A DNA stretch of 64,000 nt, taken from Pseudomonas frederiksbergensis (GTDB lineage: Bacteria; Pseudomonadota; Gammaproteobacteria; Pseudomonadales; Pseudomonadaceae). The stretch is taken from positions 1-64,000 of the forward strand of contig NZ_JAAUOE010000016.1 in the NCBI RefSeq assembly GCF_017114915.1. The letters run 5' to 3'. The position numbers and the translations under genes were made by a program. Positions within the stretch are counted from its first letter, which is position 1. Each line of letters begins with the position of its first letter. This document shows, piece by piece, positions 1 through 9,392 of this stretch. The notes under the pieces are model-generated. The model searched no databases. It was not told the origin of the DNA and saw only the letters and a program-made list of their open reading frames with translations.

Positions 1-411
1 GACTGGCAAGTGACGCCGCGTTTCGGCGGGCAAGTCGAAGCGGTCTACCAGAAAGACATTCGTCCGGACGGTTCCGACCAGAACTGGATTTCCCTCGGGA
101 TTCGCCCGGCCTATGCGATCACCGAGCAGTTCAAACTGGTGACCGAGCTGGGTCACGATCAGGTTGAAGCCACGGGCGGGACGCGCAAGCTGAGCAAGTT
201 CACCTTCGCCCCGACCTGGTCGCCCAAGGGCCCGGAATTCTGGGCGCGCCCCGAGGTGCGTCTGTATTACACCTATGCCAGCTGGAACGAGGCGGCCAAA
301 CGGGCGGCCAATGAACTGGCGGCGGGTTCGGCGTTGTCCGACACCGGCGCCTTCGGCACGGCGCGACACGGTTCGAACGTCGGATTGCAGGTCGAGTATT
401 GGTGGAAATAA
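1..411 (+). CDS. Maltoporin-like carbohydrate porin, C-terminal part (cut by window edge)
   Basis: This is the last 136 codons of an outer-membrane sugar porin of the LamB type; the reading frame is open to base 1, so the start lies outside the window. The visible part alternates polar and aromatic residues in beta-strand fashion (for example ISLGIRPAYAI, FKLVTELGHD, EFWARPEVRLYYTYASW) and ends in GLQVEYWWK, an aromatic-rich end typical of LamB barrels. The fused PTS gene follows 63 bases later on the same strand, so the porin probably supplies the sugar for that system. The sugar is not shown by the sequence; trehalose or maltose-like sugars are reasonable guesses. Confidence 0.8.
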   Translation, partial: DWQVTPRFGGQVEAVYQKDIRPDGSDQNWISLGIRPAYAITEQFKLVTELGHDQVEATGGTRKLSKFTFAPTWSPKGPEFWARPEVRLYYTYASWNEAAKRAANELAAGSALSDTGAFGTARHGSNVGLQVEYWWK

Positions 412-473
412 GCGATGCTGTCGGGGCCTCGCGCTCCATCGGCTCTTCAAAGAACAAAACAGCAGGTGACGTC

Positions 474-3008
474 ATGGCCACACCCCAACAATTGCAACTG
501 CTGGCACCCTTGTCCGGCGTGCTGATGCCGCTGGACCAGGTGCCCGATCAGGTGTTTTCCAGTCGCGTGATCGGCGACGGTCTGTGCATCGATCCGACTT
601 CGCCCATCTTGTGCGCGCCGCTGGCCGGAGTGATCAGCAATGTGCAGGCCAGTGGGCATGCCGTCAGCATCACCGACGATAACGGCGTGCAGGTGTTGAT
701 GCACATCGGTCTCGACACCGTGAACCTGGCCGGCAAGGGCTTCACCCGGTTGGTGGAGGAAGGTCAGCGGGTTGAGGTAGGGCAGGCGCTGATCGAGTTC
801 GATGCCGATTACATTGCCTTGAACGCCCGCAGTTTGTTGACCTTGATGCTGGTGGTCAGCGGTGAGCCGTTCACCTGGCTGACGCCTGAAACGGGCGTCG
901 TGGAAAGTGGTCAGCCGCTGTTGAGTCTGAGTTCAGCTGAAGGGGTGGCCGATGAGCGAATGCTGGAGGAGGACGAGGCGCTGTTCTCCAGACCGGTGAC
1001 GCTGCCCAATGTCAACGGCTTGCATGCCCGTCCTGCGGCGGTGTTTGCCCAAGCCGCGAAAGGCTTTTCGGCGAGTATTTGCCTGCATAAACAGCAGGAC
1101 AGCGCGAACGCCAAATCCCTGGTGGCGATCATGGCCTTGCAGACCGCTCACGGCGACATCGTGCAAGTCAGCGCGGCGGGTGCGGATGCCGAAGTGGCGA
1201 TCAAGACCCTGGCCGAGTTGCTGGCCACCGGTTGTGGGGAAGCCGTAACGATGACGGCGGAGGTTGAGACGGTTGCGGCTGATGATTCATCGCTGAAGGT
1301 GTTACGTGGCGTCTGTGCCTCGGCGGGGTCGGCGTTTGGTCAGGTGGTGCAGATTGCGCAGCAGACCCTAGAAGTCATTGAATCCGGTCGGGGCGTGCAA
1401 GTTGAGCGCGAGCTCCTGTCCCGGGCGTTGGCTACAGCGGTTCTAGATCTGCAGCAGTTGCGTGACCAGGCCACGGGTGACGCCCAGGCAGATATCTTCA
1501 AGGCGCATCAGGAACTGCTCGAAGACCCCAGCCTGCTGGATCAGTCCCTGGCGTTGATCGATGCAGGCAAAAGCGCCGCTTTCGCCTGGCGTGCGGCCAC
1601 CGAGTCGACCGCAGCCTTGTTCAAAAGCCTGGGTAATGCCTTGCTGGCCGAACGGGCCGCGGACCTGGCCGACGTGGGTCAACGGGTGCTCAAGCTGATT
1701 CTCGGCGTCGAGGATCATGCGTTGGAGTTGCCGGAAGGGGCAATTCTGATTGCCGAGCAACTGACCCCCTCGCAAACGGCAGGCCTGGACACGCGCAAGG
1801 TGCTGGGGTTTGCCACGGTTGGCGGCGGTGCCACCAGCCATGTGGCGATTCTTGCGCGAGCTTTCGGTTTGCCGGCGATCTGCGGTTTGCCGGTTCAGGT
1901 GCTGGCGCTGGCCAATGGCACCCGGGTTCTACTCGATGCCGACAAGGGCGAGTTGCAGCTGGATCCAGAACTGGCCGTCATTGAGCAGTTGCAAGCCAAC
2001 CGTCAGCGACAAAAGAAGCGCCAGCAGTACGAGCTGGCCAATGCAGGGCTGGCGGCCTGTACCCGCGATGGGCATCACGTAGAAATCACCGCCAATATCG
2101 CTTCGCTGGCCGAAGCCGAACAGGCCATGGCGCTGGGCGGCGAGGGCGTCGGTCTGTTGCGTTCGGAGTTTCTTTATCTGGATCGCAACCACGCGCCGAG
2201 CCATGACGAGCAGGCCCGCATCTACAGTGCCATTGCCCGCGCCCTGGGGCCGGCGCGCAATCTGGTGGTGCGCACGCTGGATGTCGGCGGTGACAAACCG
2301 TTGGCCTACGTGCCGATGGATCGCGAAACCAACCCGTTCCTGGGCATGCGCGGAATTCGTTTGTGCCTGGAGCGTCCGCAGCTGTTGCGCGATCAGTTCA
2401 AGGCGATTTTGAGCAGCGCCGGGCTGGCCCGTTTGCACATCATGTTGCCGATGGTCACGCAGCTGTCGGAGTTGCGGCTGGCCCGTCAGCTGCTTGAAGA
2501 AGAGGCGCTGGCAGCAGGGCTTACGGAATTGCCGAAGCTGGGGATCATGATCGAAGTGCCGGCCGCGGCGCTGATGGCGGATCTGTTTGCGCCCGAGGTG
2601 GATTTCTTCTCCATCGGCACCAACGACCTGACCCAATACACCCTGGCCATGGACCGCGATCACCCAAGGCTGGCGAGTCAGGCCGACAGTTTTCATCCGT
2701 CGGTGCTGCGCTTGATCGCCGGTACCGTGAAAGCCGCTCATGCCCATGGCAAATGGGTTGGCGTGTGTGGCGCCCTGGCTTCGGAAAACCTGGCGGTGCC
2801 GCTGTTGCTGGGGCTCGGCGTGGATGAGCTGTCGGTCAGCGTGCCGCTGATTCCGGCGATCAAGGCGGCGGTTCGCGAAGTCGACCTGCTGGACTGTCAG
2901 GCCATCGCCCAGCAAGTACTGGGGCTGGAAAACGCCGAGCAGGTGCGCGAGGCATTGCGCCTGCACCACGAGGCCACGGTCGATACTTCACTGGTTCTGG
3001 AGAACTGA
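474..3008 (+). CDS. Multiphosphoryl transfer protein: EIIA(Glc type)-HPr-Enzyme I fusion of a sugar PTS
   Basis: The protein has 844 residues and joins the soluble phosphocarriers of a sugar phosphotransferase system. EIIA is at about 1-155 with its phospho-histidine in LMHIGLDT (His77). HPr is at about 172-260 with GLHARPAA (His184). Enzyme I is at about 275-844, with the phospho-histidine in GGATSHVAI (His456), the PEP-binding signature FFSIGTNDLTQYTLAMDR and the catalytic cysteine in GVCGALASE. I chose ATG 474 because CAGGTGA stands just upstream; an in-frame ATG at 399 would overlap the porin. This domain order is that of the Pseudomonas NagF type (N-acetylglucosamine), but the neighbouring maltoporin and the absence of nagA/nagB here leave trehalose or another glucoside possible. 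Confidence 0.93.
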   Translation: MATPQQLQLLAPLSGVLMPLDQVPDQVFSSRVIGDGLCIDPTSPILCAPLAGVISNVQASGHAVSITDDNGVQVLMHIGLDTVNLAGKGFTRLVEEGQRVEVGQALIEFDADYIALNARSLLTLMLVVSGEPFTWLTPETGVVESGQPLLSLSSAEGVADERMLEEDEALFSRPVTLPNVNGLHARPAAVFAQAAKGFSASICLHKQQDSANAKSLVAIMALQTAHGDIVQVSAAGADAEVAIKTLAELLATGCGEAVTMTAEVETVAADDSSLKVLRGVCASAGSAFGQVVQIAQQTLEVIESGRGVQVERELLSRALATAVLDLQQLRDQATGDAQADIFKAHQELLEDPSLLDQSLALIDAGKSAAFAWRAATESTAALFKSLGNALLAERAADLADVGQRVLKLILGVEDHALELPEGAILIAEQLTPSQTAGLDTRKVLGFATVGGGATSHVAILARAFGLPAICGLPVQVLALANGTRVLLDADKGELQLDPELAVIEQLQANRQRQKKRQQYELANAGLAACTRDGHHVEITANIASLAEAEQAMALGGEGVGLLRSEFLYLDRNHAPSHDEQARIYSAIARALGPARNLVVRTLDVGGDKPLAYVPMDRETNPFLGMRGIRLCLERPQLLRDQFKAILSSAGLARLHIMLPMVTQLSELRLARQLLEEEALAAGLTELPKLGIMIEVPAAALMADLFAPEVDFFSIGTNDLTQYTLAMDRDHPRLASQADSFHPSVLRLIAGTVKAAHAHGKWVGVCGALASENLAVPLLLGLGVDELSVSVPLIPAIKAAVREVDLLDCQAIAQQVLGLENAEQVREALRLHHEATVDTSLVLEN

Positions 3009-3010
3009 AC

Positions 3011-3301
3011 ATGTTCGAGAAAATTCAGCGGGCGTTCTGGAAAGCGTTGACCCCGGATCTGGTGGTGGATGAGCCGAAAGCGGTGATTCAGCCTGTTTCG
3101 GGTTTGGCCGCGAATGTTGTGGCCGCACTGGGCGGTGTGGATAACCTCAAGTCGCATCAGCCCGTGGCGCTGACCCGGATGCGGGTGGAGTTGCGGGATG
3201 TGATGCGGATGGATCGCCAGGCGTTGACGGCGGCGGGGGTACCAGGAGTCATGATGCTGGAGGGTGGGGTGGTTCACCTGATCACCGGTCTGCAGCCATA
3301 A
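3011..3301 (+). CDS. EIIB-like PTS protein lacking the phosphoacceptor cysteine
   Basis: This is a 96-residue stand-alone domain that begins 2 bases after the multiphosphoryl transfer gene and is surely co-transcribed with it. It aligns by eye with the EIIB domain of glucose-family permeases: VAALGGVDNLKSHQPVALTR matches the region that in PtsG reads GGKENITNLDACITRLR, and TAAGVPGVMMLEGGVVHLI matches the end of the domain. The position of the phosphorylated cysteine is Ala53 (PVALTRMR instead of ACITRLR). It therefore cannot pass phosphate to sugar in the normal way. It may be a regulatory or docking relative of EIIB; there is no membrane EIIC in the window. Confidence 0.8.
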   Translation: MFEKIQRAFWKALTPDLVVDEPKAVIQPVSGLAANVVAALGGVDNLKSHQPVALTRMRVELRDVMRMDRQALTAAGVPGVMMLEGGVVHLITGLQP

Positions 3302-3387
3302 CCGGAGCTTTGTGATGAGGGGGCTTGTCGGACCGCCTCATCGCCCTGTTGAGTCGCGCCGGGGCCATTTCAGACCCCAGCCAACTC

Positions 3388-5013
3388 TCAGGTGTATTTG
3401 CGCTTCTCCGGCGCCGGCGGGAAATACTGGTACAACCAGGTTTCGCTCAACGTGCGGTCATTGGTACGAATGAACAACCGCAGCTCCACCGGCGCCACGC
3501 TGTCATTGGTCGGGTACCAGTCGAAGGTGATTCGGTAGCCTTTGATGTCATCGAGCACCAGCACATTGAAGTCCTTCACCTGGCCGTTCGAGCAGGTCAC
3601 CACCGGTTCGATCCCCGCGCCTTCGGGCAAGCGGTCCAGACCGCCACCGGTGAAGTCCACGGCAAAGCGGCGTGCCCATACTTCTGGGTAATGTTCGCCC
3701 GGCGCCCAGCCTTCGATGAAACCGCCCATGCCCGAACGGGTCGCGTTGACCCGTGCCAACGGTGTGCTCACTGGTGGCAGTGCGCTCCAGTACAGCTTGT
3801 AGCCGTAGTTCAAGGAATCTCCGGCCGCGACCGGTTTTTTCGGCGTCCAGAACGCGACGATGTTATCCAGGGTTTCGCCGGTCGTAGGAATTTCCAGCAA
3901 ATCGATGGAGCCTTCGCCCCATGCGGTCGTAGGTTCTACCCACAGGCTTGGGCGCTTGCTGTACCAGTCGACGGTGTCCTGATAACTGGCGAATTCATGG
4001 TCGGTCTGCACCAGGCCGAAGCCTTTCGGATCGGTGTCGGCGAAGGCATTGAATTGCAGGGTGGCCGGGTTGTTCAGCGGGCGGCAGATCCACTCGCCAT
4101 TGCCGCGCCACATGGCAAGGCGATCGGAGTCGTGGAGTTGCGGGTGAATGGTGTCGCACATGCGCCGTTCATGGGTGCCGCAGCTGAACATGCTGGTCAT
4201 CGGTGCGATGCCCAGTTGCTCGATGGCGGTGCGGGCATTGACGTGGGCGTCGACCTCCATCACCACGCGTTCGGCCTGGCAATCGATGTCAAAACGGTAG
4301 GCCCCGGTGGCGCTCGGTGAATCGAGCAGGGCGTACACCACGAAACGGGTGCTGTCCTTGGCCGGTGTCTCGAACCAGAATTTGGTGAAGTCCGGGAATT
4401 CTTCGCGCTTCTTGGCGTAGGTGTCGATCGCCAGGCCGCGGGCCGATAAACCGTACTGACCGGTGGCATCGACCGCACGGAAATAACTGGCGCCGAGGAA
4501 CGACAACACATCGTGCTTATCCAGCTCCGGGGCCTTGAACAGCTTGAACCCGGAGAACCCCAGATCGCCCTTGAGCTGCTGAGTGTCGACGGTGGTTTTT
4601 TCATAGTTGAACAGCGAAGGCCGGAAATGTACCTCGCGCGCCAGTCGCGTCTTGGGGTCGACGCTGTACATGCGCACCGGCTGCTTGAAACCCATGCCGA
4701 CGTGGAAAAACTGCACGTCCAGCTGACCTTTCAGATCCTTCCACAGCGAGTGATTGCCGTCGTAGCGGATCGCGTTGAAGTTCTGCGGCGTCATGGTCGC
4801 CAGCGTCGGCGGCAGCACCTGTTTGGTGTCCTGATACGGCTTGCCGGCGAGCTGTTTGGCCTGGCTCTTGAGCGCGTCGAAGTCGAACGCCTGGGCGTCG
4901 CCATCGGCAGCGCCGCTGCCGGCCCAAGCGTTGGCGGCCAACAGGCCGGTGGCCGAGAGACCGGTGTAAGCCGCGATGGCCATGGAGGCTTTGAGCAAAT
5001 TTCTGCGGTGCAT
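3388..5013 (-). CDS. opgD: Periplasmic glucans biosynthesis protein OpgD (MdoD)
   Basis: The protein has 541 residues and acts in the periplasm to shape osmoregulated periplasmic glucans. It starts [18 protein letters not shown], a twin-arginine (Tat) signal, followed by a cleavage region near ANAWAGS; this fixes the start at 5013 rather than the longer frame that opens at 5184. The rest is the MdoG/OpgD fold, with [18 protein letters not shown] after the signal and the family stretches [16 protein letters not shown] and YWSALPPVS. OpgD differs from OpgG in using Tat export and lying apart from opgH. It stands alone, transcribed toward the PTS genes. Confidence 0.92.
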   Translation of the reverse strand: MHRRNLLKASMAIAAYTGLSATGLLAANAWAGSGAADGDAQAFDFDALKSQAKQLAGKPYQDTKQVLPPTLATMTPQNFNAIRYDGNHSLWKDLKGQLDVQFFHVGMGFKQPVRMYSVDPKTRLAREVHFRPSLFNYEKTTVDTQQLKGDLGFSGFKLFKAPELDKHDVLSFLGASYFRAVDATGQYGLSARGLAIDTYAKKREEFPDFTKFWFETPAKDSTRFVVYALLDSPSATGAYRFDIDCQAERVVMEVDAHVNARTAIEQLGIAPMTSMFSCGTHERRMCDTIHPQLHDSDRLAMWRGNGEWICRPLNNPATLQFNAFADTDPKGFGLVQTDHEFASYQDTVDWYSKRPSLWVEPTTAWGEGSIDLLEIPTTGETLDNIVAFWTPKKPVAAGDSLNYGYKLYWSALPPVSTPLARVNATRSGMGGFIEGWAPGEHYPEVWARRFAVDFTGGGLDRLPEGAGIEPVVTCSNGQVKDFNVLVLDDIKGYRITFDWYPTNDSVAPVELRLFIRTNDRTLSETWLYQYFPPAPEKRKYT

Positions 5014-5423
5014 AAGTACAACCTGTCGTGAACAATCCCGCGCCGTTCCTGGCACGTGCTGGATCAGAAATAACGGTTCGGACATGCCTTGGCCAAACGC
5101 AACGGACTTTAAAGAGATGGCAATTAGCTTAAACCGTTCGGTTGCAGAGCAAAAATGATTGATGGCACCGCGACAGCGCGGCAATGAAACAAGACATGTC
5201 AGGTTACGTTTCCCACAGTGCTTTCTGATTTATAGGGCATATCTGCTTTTTTCGACTAATTACTCTAAAAACCGCTTTTCAGCACCGATTTAATTTCTAT
5301 TCTATGGGCATGACCGGTTTCGGCCCTTCAGGCCGGTGGGTTCAGCGAACACAAGGTGGCCGCTGGAAGTGATAGGGCGATGCGGTTTTGAAGTTTTCTC
5401 TGACGTATAGAAGGACATCGTCC
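5014..5423. other. 410-base gap with divergent promoters
   Basis: The gap lies between opgD (leftward) and a small rightward gene. An AT-rich stretch at about 5215-5300 is the likeliest place for promoters of either gene. A short GGCC(cttca)GGCC hairpin lies at about 5322-5334. I see no convincing gene, tRNA or larger repeat. Confidence 0.5.
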
Positions 5424-5609
5424 ATGTCGAAAGTACAAGGCATCACCCAGATGTTAGGAATCTTCCCGTGCCTGGCTACAGGGCGGCGAAGGCGTCGGCT
5501 CAGTTCGGAGGAATTGAAGTTGGTGGAGCGCTATCGCGAGTTGTCGGAGAGCGACCGGATTGCGATGCGCTATCTGGTGGATGCGATGCGGAGTGTGTCG
5601 CGGTTTTGA
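5424..5609 (+). CDS. Small conserved-looking protein, regulator-tail-like
   Basis: This is a 61-residue protein that I do not recognise. It starts at ATG 5424 with AGAAGGA seven to twelve bases upstream, which I prefer to an ATG at 5388. It has a basic run GRRRRRLS at the middle and ends LSESDRIAMRYLVDAMRSVSRF. That last part resembles the helix found at the C-terminal end of many XRE-type and phage-repressor-like regulators (LSxEDR...L..), but no helix-turn-helix is present, so it cannot be called a DNA-binding protein from the sequence. Confidence 0.55.
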   Translation: MSKVQGITQMLGIFPCLATGRRRRRLSSEELKLVERYRELSESDRIAMRYLVDAMRSVSRF

Positions 5610-5748
5610 GGTGTTAAGGGATTCGGCCGTGACGCCGGTGCCGCGGTCGAATTCTTCAGCAAATAGAAACTCGTTCATGATGAGCAGCGGTTGTGCTTTG
5701 CACGCTGTTCCATGTGCTATTTCATCGAGCAACGTTCAGGAAATTATT

Positions 5749-5922
5749 ATGTCGACAATCAAGAGCAATGAAGGCCAGGACACGATTCCCGAGCCAATTC
5801 GTAAGAAAAAAGACAAGGTCGGCAGAACCGGCGCTCCTGATCAGTTCGATGCCGCACGGGGTAAAGCAGATATCAAATGGCGTACCGACGATTTGATGGC
5901 ATTGCTGCGAGGTGAAGGCTGA
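5749..5922 (+). CDS. Small hypothetical protein, highly charged
   Basis: This 57-residue protein starts at ATG 5749, with CAGGA nine bases before it. The sequence is polar and probably disordered at first (MSTIKSNEGQDTIPEPIRKK), with a basic middle and a C-terminal amphipathic end DIKWRTDDLMALLRGEG. It has no membrane segment, signal or known motif. It precedes a strong hairpin at 5959-5993. I cannot give it a function, and translation is supported only by the start context and its position. Confidence 0.5.
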   Translation: MSTIKSNEGQDTIPEPIRKKKDKVGRTGAPDQFDAARGKADIKWRTDDLMALLRGEG

Positions 5923-5958
5923 TGATGTTGGTCGACATGAATGTCGATCTAACACCAT

Positions 5959-5993
5959 CAACCCTGCCCACAGAAGAGATGTGGGCAGGGTTG
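5959..5993. terminator. 14-bp hairpin between converging genes
   Basis: CAACCCTGCCCACA at 5959-5972 pairs perfectly with TGTGGGCAGGGTTG at 5980-5993 over a 7-base loop. It sits between a rightward small gene and the leftward patD, so it can end transcription from both sides. There is no long T run on either strand. Confidence 0.65.
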
Positions 5994-6025
5994 ATTTCGG
6001 AGCGAGGCTTACTCGCGAAGCATTT

Positions 6026-7450
6026 TTAATGCTTGAACATCACATGCCGCACAACCGTGTAATCCTCCAGCCCATACATGGACATGTCCTTCCCATACCC
6101 GGACAGTTTCTGACCGCCATGCGGCATTTCGCTGACCAGCATGAAGTGGGTGTTCACCCAGGTGCAGCCGTACTGCAGACGTGCAGACAGGCGGTGGGCG
6201 CGGCCGACGTCGGCGGTCCAGACCGACGATGCCAGGCCGTAGTCTGAATCGTTGGCCCAGGCCAGCGCCTGCGCTTCATCGGTGAATTTGGTGACTGATA
6301 CCACTGGCCCGAATACTTCGCGGCGTACGATCTCGTCGTTCTGTTGCGCGTCGGCCAGCACCGTCGGTTCAAAGAAGAAGCCATCGCCTTCCACGGCCTT
6401 GCCGCCGGTGATCAAACGAATGTGCGGTTGCGCCACGGCACGTTCGACCAGCCCGGTCACGCGGTCGCGATGTTGCGCGCTGATCAACGGGCCCAGTTCC
6501 GTCGATGGGTCATCCTGCAAGCCGTATTTGAGGCTGCTGACCGCGGCGCCGAGCTTCTCGACGAAGGTGTCGTAGATGCCGGCCTGGGCGTAGATGCGGC
6601 AGGCGGCGGTGCAGTCCTGGCCGGCGTTGTAGAAACCGAAGGTGCGAATGCCTTCCACGGCGGCGTCGATGTCGGCGTCGTCGAAGATGATCACCGGCGC
6701 CTTGCCGCCCAGTTCCATGTGCATGCGTTTGACGTTGCCGGCGGTGCTGGAAATGATGTTCGAGCCGGTAGCGATGGATCCGGTCAGCGACACCATGCGC
6801 ACTTTCGGGTGAGTGACCAGTGGGGTGCCGACCGTAGGACCTCGGCCGTACACCAGGTTAAGCACGCCCGCCGGGAAGATGTCCGACGCCAGTTCTGCCA
6901 GGCGCAAGGCAGTCAGCGGGGTTTGTTCCGATGGCTTGAGCACCACGGTGTTACCGGCGGCCAGGGCCGGGGCGATTTTCCAGGCGAGCATCATCAGCGG
7001 GTAGTTCCACGGCGCGATGGAGGCAATCACGCCCACCGGGTCGCGGCGGATCATCGAGGTATGGCCGGGCAAGTATTCACCGCCCAACGCACCGCTCAGG
7101 CAACGGCTGGCGCCGGCGAAGAAACGGAACACGTCGGCAATTGCCGGGATCTCGTCGTTCAGCGCGGCGTTGTAGGGTTTGCCACAGTTGTCCGACTCCA
7201 GTTTGGCCAGCTCTTGGCCATGGGCTTCGATGATGTCGGCAAGTTTGAGCAGCAGCAGCGAGCGTTCTTTCGGCGTGGTTTGCGACCAGGCTTCGAAGGC
7301 ACTGTCGGCGGCCCGCACGGCAGCGTCGACTTGGGCTTCGCTGGCTTCGTTGATTTCTACCAGCACACGACCGAGGGCCGGGTTGAACACGGCTTGGGGA
7401 GGGCCTTCACCGTTGACGAGTTGGCCATTGATCAAGAGTTTGGTTTGCAT
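6026..7450 (-). CDS. patD: Gamma-aminobutyraldehyde dehydrogenase
   Basis: This is a 474-residue NAD-dependent aldehyde dehydrogenase that would oxidise 4-aminobutanal (from putrescine) to GABA. Family marks are [22 protein letters not shown] (cofactor-binding region), the general-base glutamate in MELGGKAP (Glu246) and the catalytic cysteine in [11 protein letters not shown] (Cys280). The identification as PatD/YdcW rests on similarity of these stretches and on position: it follows an ABC transporter in the order ydcS-T-U-V-W known from E. coli. A REP pair at 7491-7587 separates it from the last permease gene, so it may be partly uncoupled from the transporter transcript. Confidence 0.85.
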   Translation of the reverse strand: MQTKLLINGQLVNGEGPPQAVFNPALGRVLVEINEASEAQVDAAVRAADSAFEAWSQTTPKERSLLLLKLADIIEAHGQELAKLESDNCGKPYNAALNDEIPAIADVFRFFAGASRCLSGALGGEYLPGHTSMIRRDPVGVIASIAPWNYPLMMLAWKIAPALAAGNTVVLKPSEQTPLTALRLAELASDIFPAGVLNLVYGRGPTVGTPLVTHPKVRMVSLTGSIATGSNIISSTAGNVKRMHMELGGKAPVIIFDDADIDAAVEGIRTFGFYNAGQDCTAACRIYAQAGIYDTFVEKLGAAVSSLKYGLQDDPSTELGPLISAQHRDRVTGLVERAVAQPHIRLITGGKAVEGDGFFFEPTVLADAQQNDEIVRREVFGPVVSVTKFTDEAQALAWANDSDYGLASSVWTADVGRAHRLSARLQYGCTWVNTHFMLVSEMPHGGQKLSGYGKDMSMYGLEDYTVVRHVMFKH

Positions 7451-7490
7451 GGTTTTGTCCTCCGAAGTTGTTGTTTTCTGTCGGAATCGA

Positions 7491-7587
7491 ATCCTGTAGG
7501 AGCGGGCTTGCCCGCGAAAACGGTGTGTCAGCCAACATCAATGTTGATGTGATGGCCTATTCGCGGGCAAACCCGTTCCTACAGGAT
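7491..7587. repeat. REP doublet (REPIN) between ydcV and patD
   Basis: Two REP copies face each other: one begins ATCCTGTAGGAGCGGG at 7491 and its near-complement ends CTACAGGAT at 7587. The central part also contains the small palindrome ACATCAATGTTGATGT (7535-7550). The whole element can fold into a long hairpin and may stabilise the 3' end of the permease transcript. The same core occurs at 12.7, 22.8 and 45.0 kb. Confidence 0.85.
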
Positions 7588-7618
7588 CCGGTTTCCACAT
7601 TGGGAAATAGGTTGTCAG

Positions 7619-8443
7619 TTATTTTCCGCCGCTACCGGCCACACTCTCGCCACCACGGGTCAGGTAATACGCGCCGAGAATCGGCAGCATGGTCACCATC
7701 ATCACCAGCATCGCCACGACGTTGGTCACTGGCACGTCCCGTGGGCGGCTGAGCTGGTTGAGCAGCCACAACGGCAAGGTGCGTTCGTGGCCGGCGGTGA
7801 AGGTGGTGACGATGATTTCATCGAACGACAGCGCAAACGCCAGCATGCCGCCGGCCAGCAACGCCGAGCCGAGGTTCGGCAGAACGATGTAACGGAAGGT
7901 CTGCCAGCCGTCAGCGCCGAGGTCCATCGAGGCTTCGATCAAGCTGTAGGAAGTACGGCGCAACCGGGCGATGACGTTGTTGTAGACGATCACCACACAG
8001 AAAGTCGCATGACCGATGACGATGGTGAGCACTCCCGGCTCGATCCCCAGGGTCTTGAAGGTCGCCAGCAGCGCAATCCCGGTGATGATCCCCGGCAATG
8101 CAATCGGCAGAATCAACATCAGCGAGATGCCTTGCTTGCCGAAAAAGTCCCGCCGGTACAACGCCGCCGAGGCGAGGGTGCCGAGGATCAGCGCAATCAG
8201 CGTGGCGATGGCGGCGATCTGCAGCGACAGCTTGATCGCCTCCAGTACGTCGGGCCGGGCGAACGCCACGCCGATCCACTTCAGGGTGAAGCCCTTGGGC
8301 GGAAAGCTGAACGCCGCGTCTTCAGTGTTGAAGGCGTAGAGCAAGATGATCAGGATCGGGAAATGCAAGAACAGCAACCCACCCCAGGCTGCGATGCGCA
8401 GGCCCAGGGATGCCCGGTCTTGAGAGGAAGAGTCAGAGCGCAT
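7619..8443 (-). CDS. ydcV: ABC transporter permease, PotC/YdcV type
   Basis: A 274-residue inner-membrane permease of a polyamine/opine-type importer. A short polar N-terminus is followed by six predicted membrane spans (the first [20 protein letters not shown]). The ATPase-contacting loop is [20 protein letters not shown], matching the EAA motif with its conserved glycine. Its start overlaps the end of the upstream permease gene by 11 bases, so the two are translationally linked. With YdcU it forms the channel of the transporter. The substrate is inferred from the operon, not from the sequence. Confidence 0.85.
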   Translation of the reverse strand: MRSDSSSQDRASLGLRIAAWGGLLFLHFPILIILLYAFNTEDAAFSFPPKGFTLKWIGVAFARPDVLEAIKLSLQIAAIATLIALILGTLASAALYRRDFFGKQGISLMLILPIALPGIITGIALLATFKTLGIEPGVLTIVIGHATFCVVIVYNNVIARLRRTSYSLIEASMDLGADGWQTFRYIVLPNLGSALLAGGMLAFALSFDEIIVTTFTAGHERTLPLWLLNQLSRPRDVPVTNVVAMLVMMVTMLPILGAYYLTRGGESVAGSGGK

Positions 8444-9392
8444 CGAAGGCCCCCAGGCGTTTGACGATGGACAGGTAAATGGCGATCAATATGATCGGCA
8501 CCAGGGTGAAGGCTGCCGCCATCGGCATGTTGCCAATCGCCCCTTGCTGGGCGTAGACCATGCTGCCGATGAAGTAACCCGGCGGGCCCACCAGTTGTGG
8601 CACGATGAAGTCGCCCAGAGTCAGGGAAAACGTGAAGATCGAACCGGCCGCGATCCCCGGAATCGACAGCGGCAGAATCACTTGCATGAAGGTCTGACGC
8701 GGCTTGGCGCCGAGGTCTGCCGAGGCTTGCAGCAAAGAGGGCGGCAGGCGTTCCAGCGAGGCCTGGATCGGCAGAATCATGAACGGCAGCCAGATATAGA
8801 CGAACACCATGAACCGCCCCAGGTGCGAGGTCGACAAAGTACTGCCGCCCACTCCCGGCATCCCGAGCACGAATTGCAACACCGGCCCCAGATTCAGATA
8901 CTGAACAAACCACTGGGCCACGCCGCCCTTGGCCAGCAGCAAGGTCCAGGCGTAGGCCTTGACGATGTAACTGGCCCACATCGGCATCATCACCGCGATA
9001 TAGAAAAACGCCTTGGTGTTGCCACTGGTGTAGCGCGCCATGTAGTAGGCGATCGGGAACGCCACCACGGCACTGGCGAGTGACACGACGATGGCCATGC
9101 TCAGGGTGCGCAGGATGATGTCGAAGTTCGACGGCTGGAACAGCGCTGCGAAGTTCGCCAGGGTCAGGTCGGGGGTGACCGCCATGGTGAAGTCATCGAA
9201 GGTGTAGAAGCCTTGCCACAGCAAAGTCAACAGCGAGCCGAGGTAGATCGCGCCAAACCACAGCAACGGCGGCACCAGCAGCAGTGACAGGTACAGGTTC
9301 GGCCGCCGGTACAGCAGGTTGGAAAACCGGCGCACCGGCGAGCTGCTGATCGGAGTTTGAGGACTCGCCACGCTGTTCACCTCACATCCCAT
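8433..9392 (-). CDS. ydcU: ABC transporter permease, PotB/YdcU type
   Basis: A 319-residue inner-membrane permease, partner of the downstream permease. After about 30 polar residues it has six likely spans, beginning [19 protein letters not shown], and the coupling loop [19 protein letters not shown] (EAA motif). The reading frame overlaps the ATPase gene upstream by 11 bases and the second permease downstream by 11 bases. GTG codons at residues 5 and 8 are possible alternative starts. Family and order point to import of putrescine-like compounds. Confidence 0.85.
   Translation of the reverse strand: MGCEVNSVASPQTPISSSPVRRFSNLLYRRPNLYLSLLLVPPLLWFGAIYLGSLLTLLWQGFYTFDDFTMAVTPDLTLANFAALFQPSNFDIILRTLSMAIVVSLASAVVAFPIAYYMARYTSGNTKAFFYIAVMMPMWASYIVKAYAWTLLLAKGGVAQWFVQYLNLGPVLQFVLGMPGVGGSTLSTSHLGRFMVFVYIWLPFMILPIQASLERLPPSLLQASADLGAKPRQTFMQVILPLSIPGIAAGSIFTFSLTLGDFIVPQLVGPPGYFIGSMVYAQQGAIGNMPMAAAFTLVPIILIAIYLSIVKRLGAFDAL

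Noticed and set aside
399..473. A start at ATG 399 for the PTS fusion
   Set aside because: It would overlap the porin gene and lacks a ribosome binding site; ATG 474 has one and starts directly at the EIIA domain.
3011..3301. The EIIB-like gene as a decayed pseudogene
   Set aside because: The frame is intact, is tightly coupled to the gene before it and keeps the fold-defining positions around the changed cysteine; a specialised role is at least as likely.
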